Source of the DNA: Candidatus Bipolaricaulota bacterium
Lineage (GTDB): Bacteria; Bipolaricaulota; Bipolaricaulia; Bipolaricaulales; Bipolaricaulaceae
Length of the DNA stretch: 17,762 bases
Direction of reading: 5' to 3'
Assembly (NCBI GenBank): GCA_021129895.1
Contig: JAJOKL010000155.1
Location: forward strand, 1 to 17,762
Below the pieces are notes generated by a model. The model ran no database searches. It worked only from the letters and a program-made list of their open reading frames with translations, and was not told the DNA's origin. Position numbers and translations under genes: made by a program. Positions 1 through 6,346 of this stretch are shown piece by piece (within the stretch, counting starts at the first letter, position 1; the number at the start of each line of letters is the position of its first letter).

Positions 1-1043
1 GCCTCCAGGGGTCCGGGGTCGATGTGCTCCGCCTGCTCGGAATAGAGCTTCCCCAGGGCGGCCACGGTGTGGATGAGCAGGGCCATGGTGCCGGCGAACG
101 GCCCCCATCCCACCCACACCGCGAAGATCGAGGCCCAGAGGACCGATTCGACCGATCGGAATACGTTGAAGAACCCCCGGACAAGGCGATACACGGCCAT
201 CCCCACCGGGTTGCGCGCCATCAGGTTCCGCGCCCCCAGGAAACTCAGGGGAAAGGCCACCGCGGCCCCCAGGACCGTGGCCAGAAGGGCCATCAACACC
301 GATTCCACGATGGCCCCCAGGACGGAATCCTCTAGCCAGGGATCCGGGGCCAGGAAATAGGAGAAATCGGGACGTATGAAGCCGCCCCACAGGCGCCTCG
401 CCTTCCCCGCCTCCCCCATCAACACCTGAAGGTTGGCCTCGGTTATGTGCCAGCCCAGGGCCGCGGTCATCGCCAGGACCAAAAGGGAGGTGAGCCCCCA
501 CAGGGTCCTGTACCAGGGGCGCGGGGGGGCCACGGCGATCTCCGGGGAACGCCGGGGTTCCCTTCCGGAAAGGCCCTCGGGGAGGGGGAACCGGACGAGA
601 AGGATCGATACCCCGAGGGCGACAGCCAGGGCGGCCAGGGCCTCGGGGGCGAAGCGGCCCCCCAGGGCCCGCCCCACAACGAACCCCCCAATGGCCCCTC
701 CGCCACAGAGCGCCAGCGAAAACAACGCCCCGAGGAGGTAAAGGGCCCGGCTCCCCGGGGACGGTTCCAGCCCGAACGCCCGCAGGCCCACGCTCCTGCC
801 GGTGGCCCGGCTGAGGAGGGCGACCAACAGGGTCCCCCCGGCCGCCGCCCCCCAACCCCAAGGGGGCAAGGTAAGGATCCCGTACCAATCCACGTGGACC
901 CTGTACCAGTAATGGTTGAGGAAGTAAACGACCCCATAGGCCATATAACCCCAAACGGCCCAGTCCAGAAGGAGCGAGAGGAGCCGAACCCTGGGGGGAA
1001 CCTTTCCCTCAGCGGACCTCGACCTGTTCGGCCTCCTCTCCAT
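1..1043 (-). CDS. phnE: Phosphonate-type ABC transporter permease PhnE, partial (C-terminus beyond the left edge)
   Basis: Inner-membrane permease of a phosphonate/phosphite-type importer. I translated it by hand: an open frame of 347 codons from an ATG lying inside the 3' end of phnC (35-nt overlap) to the window edge. The start is supported by AAGGAG four bases upstream of that ATG. The last visible residues (EHIDPGPLEA, about 339-348) look like the beginning of the EAA loop that contacts the ATPase, so the end of the transmembrane domain is missing. The recognisable PhnE core, including PLSFLGARNL near residue 265, begins only around residue 180-200. Before it lie about 175 residues with several hydrophobic stretches (about 21-42, 63-78, 101-125, 134-150), a long extension for this family. 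It is preceded by phnC and phnD. The family is clear; the transported substrate is not. Confidence 0.85.
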   Translation of the reverse strand, partial: MERRPNRSRSAEGKVPPRVRLLSLLLDWAVWGYMAYGVVYFLNHYWYRVHVDWYGILTLPPWGWGAAAGGTLLVALLSRATGRSVGLRAFGLEPSPGSRALYLLGALFSLALCGGGAIGGFVVGRALGGRFAPEALAALAVALGVSILLVRFPLPEGLSGREPRRSPEIAVAPPRPWYRTLWGLTSLLVLAMTAALGWHITEANLQVLMGEAGKARRLWGGFIRPDFSYFLAPDPWLEDSVLGAIVESVLMALLATVLGAAVAFPLSFLGARNLMARNPVGMAVYRLVRGFFNVFRSVESVLWASIFAVWVGWGPFAGTMALLIHTVAALGKLYSEQAEHIDPGPLE

Positions 1044-1776
1044 AGATCTCCTTGAAACGGCGGTCATCTATCTCCTCGGGCGGCCCGTTGAACACGATCC
1101 TTCCGGCCTTCAGGGCGATCACCCTCTGGCCATACCGGCGGGCGAGGGAGAGGAAGTGGAGGCTCGCGATCACCGTGACCCCGTCTTCCCTGTTTATCTC
1201 CTCCACATACTTCATCACGGAATGGGAGGTGGCGGGGTCGAGGGCCGAGACCGGCTCATCCGCCAAAAGGAGCTCGGGCTCCTGCATCAGGGCGCGGGCG
1301 ATCCCCACCCGCTGCTGCTGTCCCCCGGAGAGCTGGTCCGCCCGCACGTACATCTTGTCCAGGAGCCCCACCCGCTCCAGGGCTTGTCTCGCCCGCTCCA
1401 GGTCCCCTTTTGGGAAACGACCGATGAGGCTCCTCCAGGTGGGGGTGTACCCGAGCCGCCCCGCGAGCACGTTCTGCAGGACCGTGGCGCGCTTGACCAG
1501 GTTGAACTGCTGGAAGATCATCCCGATCCGCCGCCGCACCAACCTCATCTTCCGGGGCGGGAGGGCGGTGAGCTCCACCCCATCGAGGGACACCTTCCCC
1601 GAGGTGGGCTCCACCAGCCGGTTTATGCACCGCAGGAGGGTGGACTTGCCCGAACCTGACAGCCCGATCAACACCAAGAACTCCCCCTTTCCCACCTCGA
1701 AGGAGACATCATCCAGGGCCAGGACCCGGCCCCGCTCGTAGACCTTGGTGAGATGCTCTACGACCAGGTGCGTCAT
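1009..1776 (-). CDS. phnC: Phosphonate ABC transporter ATP-binding protein PhnC
   Basis: Cytoplasmic ATPase that powers the phosphonate/phosphite-type importer; 255 residues, normal for the family. All ABC motifs are present: Walker A GLSGSGKST (38-46), Q-loop FQQFNLV (88-94), signature LSGGQQQRVGIARAL (149-163), Walker B LLLADEP (169-175) followed by SALDP, and the switch histidine in SLHFL (His207). FQQFNLV and the LSGGQQQRVGIARAL-plus-LADEPVSALDP pattern are typical of PhnC rather than of amino-acid or metal ATPases. The ATG start has only a weak Shine-Dalgarno match (GGGAAG, too close). A 67-nt gap with a strong hairpin separates it from phnD, and phnE begins inside its 3' end. Confidence 0.93.
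   Translation of the reverse strand: MTHLVVEHLTKVYERGRVLALDDVSFEVGKGEFLVLIGLSGSGKSTLLRCINRLVEPTSGKVSLDGVELTALPPRKMRLVRRRIGMIFQQFNLVKRATVLQNVLAGRLGYTPTWRSLIGRFPKGDLERARQALERVGLLDKMYVRADQLSGGQQQRVGIARALMQEPELLLADEPVSALDPATSHSVMKYVEEINREDGVTVIASLHFLSLARRYGQRVIALKAGRIVFNGPPEEIDDRRFKEIYGEEAEQVEVR
1048..1053 (-). promoter_or_regulatory. Ribosome binding site that fixes the phnE start
   Basis: AAGGAG reads on the minus strand four bases before the phnE ATG (1043) and lies within the phnC coding sequence. It decides the start of a gene that would otherwise seem to lack one, because the frame has no start just after the phnC stop. It implies translational coupling of phnC and phnE. Confidence 0.6.
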
Positions 1777-1786
1777 CTTCCCGCGA

Positions 1787-1821
1787 TTTTAAAAGGGAGG
1801 GGGAGGAAGTTCCTCCCCCTC
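1787..1821 (-). terminator. Terminator-like hairpin between phnD and phnC
   Basis: A perfect 12-bp inverted repeat (arms 1797-1808 and 1810-1821, built on GAGGGGGAGGAA) is followed on the minus strand by CC and then TTTTAAAA. The T-run is short, so it may act as an attenuator or as a 3' stabiliser of the phnD message rather than a full terminator. It lies 23 nt after the phnD stop and would reduce phnC-phnE expression relative to phnD, a common arrangement in binding-protein-dependent importers. Confidence 0.6.
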
Positions 1822-1843
1822 ACCTCCGGACCCACGTCGATGT

Positions 1844-2755
1844 CTATTCCCTCGGCGGGATGGGATACCCCACCAGCTCCCGGTATGGGTCGTAGAAGGA
1901 GTCGTCTATCTCCACCACGTCGTCCCATTCGTAGAAGTTCGGGTCGCCCCACAGCTCCCTGCCCCGCGCGGTCTTTATATGGGACTTGACGGGCTCCACA
2001 ATCCTGTCCTCGATATCCTTGGGGAAGCCGGCGGAGAATGCGAGGCAGCCGTTGGGGATAGGACCGATGGTGTCCAGGATCCCGATCTTCTGGATTATAT
2101 CCCAATAGGTACCGTAAGCCTTGGTGGCCTTGGAGACGGAGTAGCGGACGTCCTTAACTATGCCGCGCAGCTCCTCGGGCATGAGCTCGTCCTTCCAGGG
2201 ATCCCAGACCCAGAGCTCCGGGTAAAAGCCGTATTCCCAGCGGGCCTCACATGCGGCGAGACACTTGTCCACGAAGACGGCGCATGCGACGGGATCATCG
2301 CCGGCCTCGAGGCAGGAATGGCAGAGGTGCAGGCAGCTTCCGGTGCAATGCTCGGGCTTGATCGGCGGGGAGCCGGAGCCGGTGGCGAAGTCGCCCTGAC
2401 CCTCCAGGAGCGCGATCACCGAGGCGGTGTGGCCGCCGGACTCCACCGTGCCGGCGAAGGTGATCCCGAGCTTCTCGAAGAGCAGCCGCGGGATCTTGTG
2501 GCCCGAGGTGGAGCCGGGATCGTTGTAGATCCAGATCTTGCCTCTCAGGTCCTCCACCGAGGTGCAGCCCGCCTCCCGGGGGACGTAGATGGTGGAGAAG
2601 TAGTAGTGGTACCCGTACCGGACCGCGGCCAGGCGGGCGTGGACCCCGGGGTTCACGTTGGTGATGGCGGCGTACTGCTCGGTGGTGGGACAGGCCATGG
2701 TATCGCCCTTGGCGGCGATCATCGCCTCAACCAACGCCGCATAGCTCGGCATCAC
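1844..2755 (-). CDS. phnD: PhnD-like phosphonate/phosphite ABC transporter substrate-binding protein, 5'-truncated
   Basis: Periplasmic-binding-protein family of phosphate/phosphite/phosphonate importers. Family features start abruptly: PSYAALVEAM at the first residues, RYGYHYY (46-52), then VEDLRGKIWIYNDPGSTSGHKIPR (67-90) and SGGHTASVIALLEGQGD (106-122). The signal peptide and roughly the first 50-60 mature residues expected in PhnD proteins are missing. The listed GTG is simply the first in-frame start and has no Shine-Dalgarno. Upstream, the same frame runs through nine more codons into the TGA of btpA, so the missing part cannot lie further upstream. Residues 137-169 hold seven cysteines (137, 141, 145, 148, 158, 165, 169), an unusual insert in the second lobe. 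phnC follows after a hairpin. It may be a pseudogene, a deletion product or an assembly join; as it stands it would not be exported. Confidence 0.8.
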   Translation of the reverse strand: MMPSYAALVEAMIAAKGDTMACPTTEQYAAITNVNPGVHARLAAVRYGYHYYFSTIYVPREAGCTSVEDLRGKIWIYNDPGSTSGHKIPRLLFEKLGITFAGTVESGGHTASVIALLEGQGDFATGSGSPPIKPEHCTGSCLHLCHSCLEAGDDPVACAVFVDKCLAACEARWEYGFYPELWVWDPWKDELMPEELRGIVKDVRYSVSKATKAYGTYWDIIQKIGILDTIGPIPNGCLAFSAGFPKDIEDRIVEPVKSHIKTARGRELWGDPNFYEWDDVVEIDDSFYDPYRELVGYPIPPRE

Positions 2756-2779
2756 AACCGGTTGGCCGCTCTTGCAGGC

Positions 2780-3565
2780 TCATCGGGTTCGGAGGGCGGC
2801 GATGCGGGCGGCGACCGCCTTGACGCGAGCCGGATCCACCGCCCCCTCCACCTGCCCCCCCTCCTTCAGCGCGGTGCCCACGATGAACCCGTCCGCCATG
2901 GCGAACTTTTCCACCGATTCTGGGGTGATCCCGCTTCCCACCAGCACCGGAAGCCCAGAGGCGGCCTTCACCTCCGCCAGATCTTGCGGCGAGGCAGGCT
3001 GGCCGGTGCCGGCCCCCGTGACGATCAGGGCATCCGACAGGTTGCGGGCGGCGTCCTGGGCCGCCTGGGAGAGGGGTTGGGGGTGCCAGGCGTGCTTCAC
3101 GTGCACGTCTGCTAGGATGGCCACCTCTGCCCCCAGGGCCCGGCGCAGGGCCAGGAGCCGGTGGGCCTCCCCCTCGATGATCCCCTGATCGGTGAACGCC
3201 ACCCCGGAGAACACGTTGACCCGGATGAAGCTGGCGCTTGCCGCGGCGGCGATGGCCAGGGCCGCCTCCCCATCCGAGCGCAGCACGTTCACCCCGATCG
3301 GGATCCTGGCCCGCCCCACCAGCTCTCTCACCACCGCGGTCATGAGCGCCACGGTGGTCTTGGAGGCCCGCTTGGGAAAGGGGGCGTCCCCGAAGTTCTC
3401 CACCAACGCGGCGTCCGCCCCGCCCTCCTCCAGGGCAGCCAGGTCCGCCAGGGCCCGCTCCAGCACCTCGTCCAGCCCCTCCCCCCGATGGAGGTAGCTC
3501 CCCGGGAGGGGCAGGAGGTGCACCATCCCGATGAGCGGCTTTTCCATGCCCAGAACCCTCGCCAT
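2780..3565 (-). CDS. BtpA/SgcQ-family TIM-barrel protein (paralog 1)
   Basis: 261-residue protein of the BtpA family (PF03437 by recognition). The biochemical role of the family is unsettled: one cyanobacterial member affects photosystem I accumulation, and E. coli SgcQ sits in a sugar operon. Visible family motifs are IGMVHLLPLPGS (12-23), LVENFGDAPF (54-63), GVNVLRSD (91-98), IRVNVFSG (114-121), DVHVKHAWH (153-161), TGAGTGQP (183-190), and a C-terminal phosphate-gripper pair VGSGIT (209-214) and IVGTALKEGG (228-237). The latter suggests a phosphorylated ligand, as in IGPS/TrpF-type barrels (inference). The start is ATG directly after the preceding TAG (TAGATG) with AAGGAGG eight bases upstream. 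It follows the TudS-like gene; its TGA is in the same frame as the truncated phnD. It has a second paralog at 9867-10691. Confidence 0.88.
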   Translation of the reverse strand: MARVLGMEKPLIGMVHLLPLPGSYLHRGEGLDEVLERALADLAALEEGGADAALVENFGDAPFPKRASKTTVALMTAVVRELVGRARIPIGVNVLRSDGEAALAIAAAASASFIRVNVFSGVAFTDQGIIEGEAHRLLALRRALGAEVAILADVHVKHAWHPQPLSQAAQDAARNLSDALIVTGAGTGQPASPQDLAEVKAASGLPVLVGSGITPESVEKFAMADGFIVGTALKEGGQVEGAVDPARVKAVAARIAALRTR

Positions 3566-4141
3566 CTAACCCCCTCCTTCCAGGGCGGCCTCCAGCGCGG
3601 CGACGCTCCCTGTGGCATCCCCCTTGTCGAAATCGAGGTAGGTGCCCGCTACCTTCCCTCGCAATAGCCCAAACAGGATACCAGGGCCCGGCGCGGGCGA
3701 AAACCGGCGGGCGAGCTTTCGCGCCAGGACAAGCCGCTCCCCCTTGGGCAGTTTTTTGAATTCCTCGATCAGGTGGTGGGGATAGGTACCTGGGTCGCCG
3801 GAGGTGGTGGTGAAGGCGGCGCAGGTGGGGGAGCCCTTGACGCCGACGAGCACGACGCGTCGGGGCTCTTCCTCGGCGATGACCCGCTCGATGAAGGCCG
3901 CCACCCGGGCCGCCACCTCCCCCAACCCCAGCCGCTTGTACATCTCCACCGTGGCCGGGGGCCGGGGGAAGCCGAGCAGGATGAACTCCGGGCAGGGGTA
4001 GGCCAGCACCTCGACCTCCGGACGGCGCCCGAGCAGCCCCCGGACCGCGGCCGCCGCCTCCAGGTCCCTCTCCACCGCCCCCCGGTACACGGTGTAGGGG
4101 GAGAGGAGACAGGGGGCGATCACCAGCATCGTGCTTTTCAC
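3566..4141 (-). CDS. DUF523/TudS-like protein, putative Fe-S desulfidase
   Basis: 191-residue soluble protein lying between pyrE and btpA. Three cysteine motifs match the DUF523/TudS pattern by eye: APCLLSPYTVYRG (9-21, Cys11; compare SACLLG-x-RYDG in the family), YPCPEFILLGFPRPPATVEMY (Cys50, followed by the PRPP stretch) and VKGSPTCA (101-108, Cys107; compare K-x-R-SPSCG). In characterised TudS, a 2-thiouracil desulfidase, three cysteines hold a [4Fe-4S] cluster whose fourth iron binds the sulfur of the substrate. The rest diverges: the tail 115-191 (YPHHLIEEFKKLPKGERL onward) is not obviously family-like, and related uncharacterised archaeal/bacterial families share the same cysteines. The start is GTG at 4141, with GGAGGTGA four bases upstream overlapping the pyrE stop. 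The family is likely; thiopyrimidine activity is inferred from context. Confidence 0.65.
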   Translation of the reverse strand: MKSTMLVIAPCLLSPYTVYRGAVERDLEAAAAVRGLLGRRPEVEVLAYPCPEFILLGFPRPPATVEMYKRLGLGEVAARVAAFIERVIAEEEPRRVVLVGVKGSPTCAAFTTTSGDPGTYPHHLIEEFKKLPKGERLVLARKLARRFSPAPGPGILFGLLRGKVAGTYLDFDKGDATGSVAALEAALEGGG

Positions 4142-4145
4142 CGGC

Positions 4146-4742
4146 TCACCTCCACGGTGTCTCCCCGGGGCGGCTGCCGGGCTTCTCCAGCGGGACCCCC
4201 TGGCGGCACAGGGGGCAGTCCTCCGGGGGGTAGGTCTCGATCTCCAGCCTCACCAGGGAGACCAGGGTGAAGGGGAGCTCCCCTCCCACGCGGCGGTCGG
4301 CCAGGCAGGCCGTCCCCACCACGGTCCCCCCCAGGGCAGCCACCAGCTCGGCCACCTCCAGGGACGAGCGGCCGGTGGTCACCACGTCCTCGGCGATGAG
4401 GACCCTCTCGCCGGGGGCGACACCGAAGCCCCGGCGCAGCGCCATCCTCCCCTCCTCCCGCTCGGCGAACATCCCCCGCACCCCCAGGGCCCGGGCGAGC
4501 TCGTGGGCCACGATGATCCCGCCCAGGGCCGGGCCGATCACCGCATCCACGGGCCCCAGGCACCCCGCCCGTTCGGCCAGGGCCCGGCAGGCCCGGGCGG
4601 CGAGCTCCGGGTGCTGCAGAAGCCGGGCGCACTGCACGTACCGCGGGGAGTGGAGCCCGGAGGAGAGCAGGAAATGCCCCTCGAGCAGGGCCCCGGTCCC
4701 CTTAAGCAGCTCCAGGAATTCCGCCTCGGTGAGCACAGCCAC
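4146..4742 (-). CDS. pyrE: Orotate phosphoribosyltransferase PyrE, Thermus-type
   Basis: Converts orotate and PRPP to orotidine 5'-monophosphate, the fifth step of UMP synthesis. 198 residues. Core features: LSSGLHSPRYVQCARLLQ (26-43), DAVIGPALGGIIVAHELA (66-83), the mobile catalytic loop AEREEGRMALRRGF (93-106), and the PRPP-binding motif VLIAEDVVTTGRS (114-126). The C-terminal YPPEDCPLCRQGVPLEKPGSR (171-191), with CxxC, is characteristic of the Thermus-family PyrE rather than the enterobacterial type. The start is GTG at 4742 (GGAGGT three bases away) or GTG at 4736 (better spaced). Either way it begins inside pyrD, overlapping it by 35-41 nt, so translation is likely coupled. The TudS-like gene starts within a few bases of its stop. 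Confidence 0.95.
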   Translation of the reverse strand: MAVLTEAEFLELLKGTGALLEGHFLLSSGLHSPRYVQCARLLQHPELAARACRALAERAGCLGPVDAVIGPALGGIIVAHELARALGVRGMFAEREEGRMALRRGFGVAPGERVLIAEDVVTTGRSSLEVAELVAALGGTVVGTACLADRRVGGELPFTLVSLVRLEIETYPPEDCPLCRQGVPLEKPGSRPGETPWR

Positions 4743-5625
4743 GGACCTCCTCCCAGCTTTCCATCCCCCGCTCCGCGAGGAACTTTTCTAGTCCTCGGAC
4801 AAGCTTGGGGGCACAAAGGGGGTCGATAAAATTTCCGGTGCCCACCTGTACCGCGTGGGCGCCGGCCATGATGAACTCCAGCGCGTCCTCCCAGCCCGCG
4901 ATCCCCCCGATCCCGATCACCGGGATCCGGACCGCCCGGGAGAGCTCGTAAACTAGCCGCAGGGCCAAGGGCTTTATCGCCGGCCCGGAGAGCCCCCCGG
5001 TGACGTTGGCGAACACGGGCCGTCCGGTACGGATGTCGATGGCCAGGCCCCGGAAGGTGTTGGCCGCCGAGATGGCGGTCGCCCCCTCCCCTTCGGCCGC
5101 CCGGGCCGCCGCGAGCACGTCCCCCTCCGGGGGGAGCTTGGCCCACAGGTCCAGCCCGGTGGCCCGGCGGCACAGGCGCACCACCCGGGCCGTGCCCGCG
5201 GGGGAGCTCCCGATCAGGCCCTTCCCGGGCACGTTGGGGCAGGAGAGGTTGAGCTCGATGGCGTCCACCCCGGGGACGGAGAGCCGCTGGGCGAGCTCGG
5301 CGTACTCCTCGGGGGTCTCGCCCCAGACGTTGACCACCACCGCGGTCCCCAGGGCCCGCATCCGGGGGAGCTCCTCCCGGAGGAAGGCCTCCACCCCGGG
5401 GTTCTCGAGGCCGATGGAGTTCAGGAGCCCGCAGGGGGTCTCCCACAGCCGGGGTGGGGGGTTCCCCCGGCGGGGCTCCAACGTGATGGCCTTGGTCACC
5501 ACCCCTCCCAGACGCGAGGGATCGTAGAGCCGGGCGTAATCGGCCCCGAACCCGAAGGTCCCCGACGCGACCAGCACCGGGTTCTTCAGCGTCAGGCTCC
5601 CGATGCGGACGGAGAGGTCAGGCAT
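4702..5625 (-). CDS. pyrD: Dihydroorotate dehydrogenase class 1B catalytic subunit PyrD
   Basis: Oxidises dihydroorotate to orotate using FMN, passing electrons through PyrK to NAD. 307 residues. The catalytic base is cysteine (NLSCPNV, Cys129), which marks class 1; the adjacent pyrK marks class 1B. Other motifs: NPVLVASGTFGFG (15-27), KAIT (45-48), LLNSIGLENPGV (67-78), SAANTFRG (186-193), VTGGLSGPAIKPLAL (208-222), FMN-phosphate loops IGIGGI (237-242) and VGTGNF (261-266). The residues after Lys163 read LPPEGDV where many members have LTPNV, a mild deviation. ATG at 5625 overlaps the pyrK stop by 8 nt, with GGAGG six bases upstream. Its 3' end overlaps pyrE. Confidence 0.96.
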   Translation of the reverse strand: MPDLSVRIGSLTLKNPVLVASGTFGFGADYARLYDPSRLGGVVTKAITLEPRRGNPPPRLWETPCGLLNSIGLENPGVEAFLREELPRMRALGTAVVVNVWGETPEEYAELAQRLSVPGVDAIELNLSCPNVPGKGLIGSSPAGTARVVRLCRRATGLDLWAKLPPEGDVLAAARAAEGEGATAISAANTFRGLAIDIRTGRPVFANVTGGLSGPAIKPLALRLVYELSRAVRIPVIGIGGIAGWEDALEFIMAGAHAVQVGTGNFIDPLCAPKLVRGLEKFLAERGMESWEEVRGCAHRGGIPGAA

Positions 5626-6346
5626 CGAAGACCTCCTCGGCCCGGAACACGGGCCCGTCCCGGCAGACGCGTTTGGGACCGTCCTTCGTGAACACGGTAC
5701 ACCCCAAGCAGGCCCCGAGCCCGCAGGCCATCCGTTCCTCCAGGGATACGAAGAGCGCCACCCCGGCCCGCCGGCACGCCTCCCAGATGGCGGCGAGCAT
5801 GGGCCGCGGGCCGCAGGCGTAGCAGGCGTCGTAGCCCTCCGGGGAGAAGATGTCGGTGACGAGGCCCCTCTCGCCCCCCTCCCCGGACTCCGAGGCCACG
5901 CGGAGCCCCGCCGCCACCTCCCGGAAGGCCTCCACCAGGAAGGGCCGGCCGGGGAACCCCAGGTACACGTCGGCCCCGCCGAAGGCCTTGGCGGCCAGGT
6001 ACAACGCGGCGATCCCCAACCCCCCTCCCACCAGGGCGAGCCTCCCCGGGGGCTCGGGCCAGCCGTTCCCCAGGGGGCCCAGGAGCTCGAGCTCCTCGCC
6101 GGGGGAGAGCCGCGATAGGAGGCGCGTGCCCCGGCCCCGCACCCCGTAGAGGAAGGAGATCTCCCCCGGGGAGAGGTCGAAGGCGGACAGGGGGCGGAAC
6201 AGCAGCGGATCCCGCTCCCACGCCCGCACCATGTAGAACTGCCCCGGTCGGGCCCGGAATGCCCCCTCGGCCCGGAGTAGGAAGACGCCCGGGGCCACCT
6301 CCGCGTTCCCGCGCACCACCGCCCACCGCAGTGCTACCGCGTCCAT
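5618..6346 (-). CDS. pyrK: Dihydroorotate dehydrogenase electron-transfer subunit PyrK
   Basis: FAD/[2Fe-2S] subunit that lets class 1B PyrD use NAD as electron acceptor. 242 residues. FAD-binding RPLSAFD (51-57); pyridine-nucleotide loop VGGGLGIAALYLAAK (106-120); CGPRPML (178-184); ferredoxin-type cluster ligands Cys208, Cys213, Cys216 and Cys228 (C-x4-C-x2-C-x11-C, in MACGLGACLGC and KRVC). The open frame extends upstream, but MDAVALRWAVVRG aligns with normal PyrK N-termini. This ATG (6346) overlaps the pyrF stop by 13 nt with GGGAGGA upstream, so I trimmed the longer frame to it. It is followed by pyrD with an 8-nt overlap. Confidence 0.95.
   Translation of the reverse strand: MDAVALRWAVVRGNAEVAPGVFLLRAEGAFRARPGQFYMVRAWERDPLLFRPLSAFDLSPGEISFLYGVRGRGTRLLSRLSPGEELELLGPLGNGWPEPPGRLALVGGGLGIAALYLAAKAFGGADVYLGFPGRPFLVEAFREVAAGLRVASESGEGGERGLVTDIFSPEGYDACYACGPRPMLAAIWEACRRAGVALFVSLEERMACGLGACLGCTVFTKDGPKRVCRDGPVFRAEEVFDA

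Noticed and set aside
4702..5625. PyrD as class 1A (fumarate-dependent)
   Set aside because: The immediately adjacent, overlapping pyrK with intact FAD and [2Fe-2S] motifs indicates class 1B.
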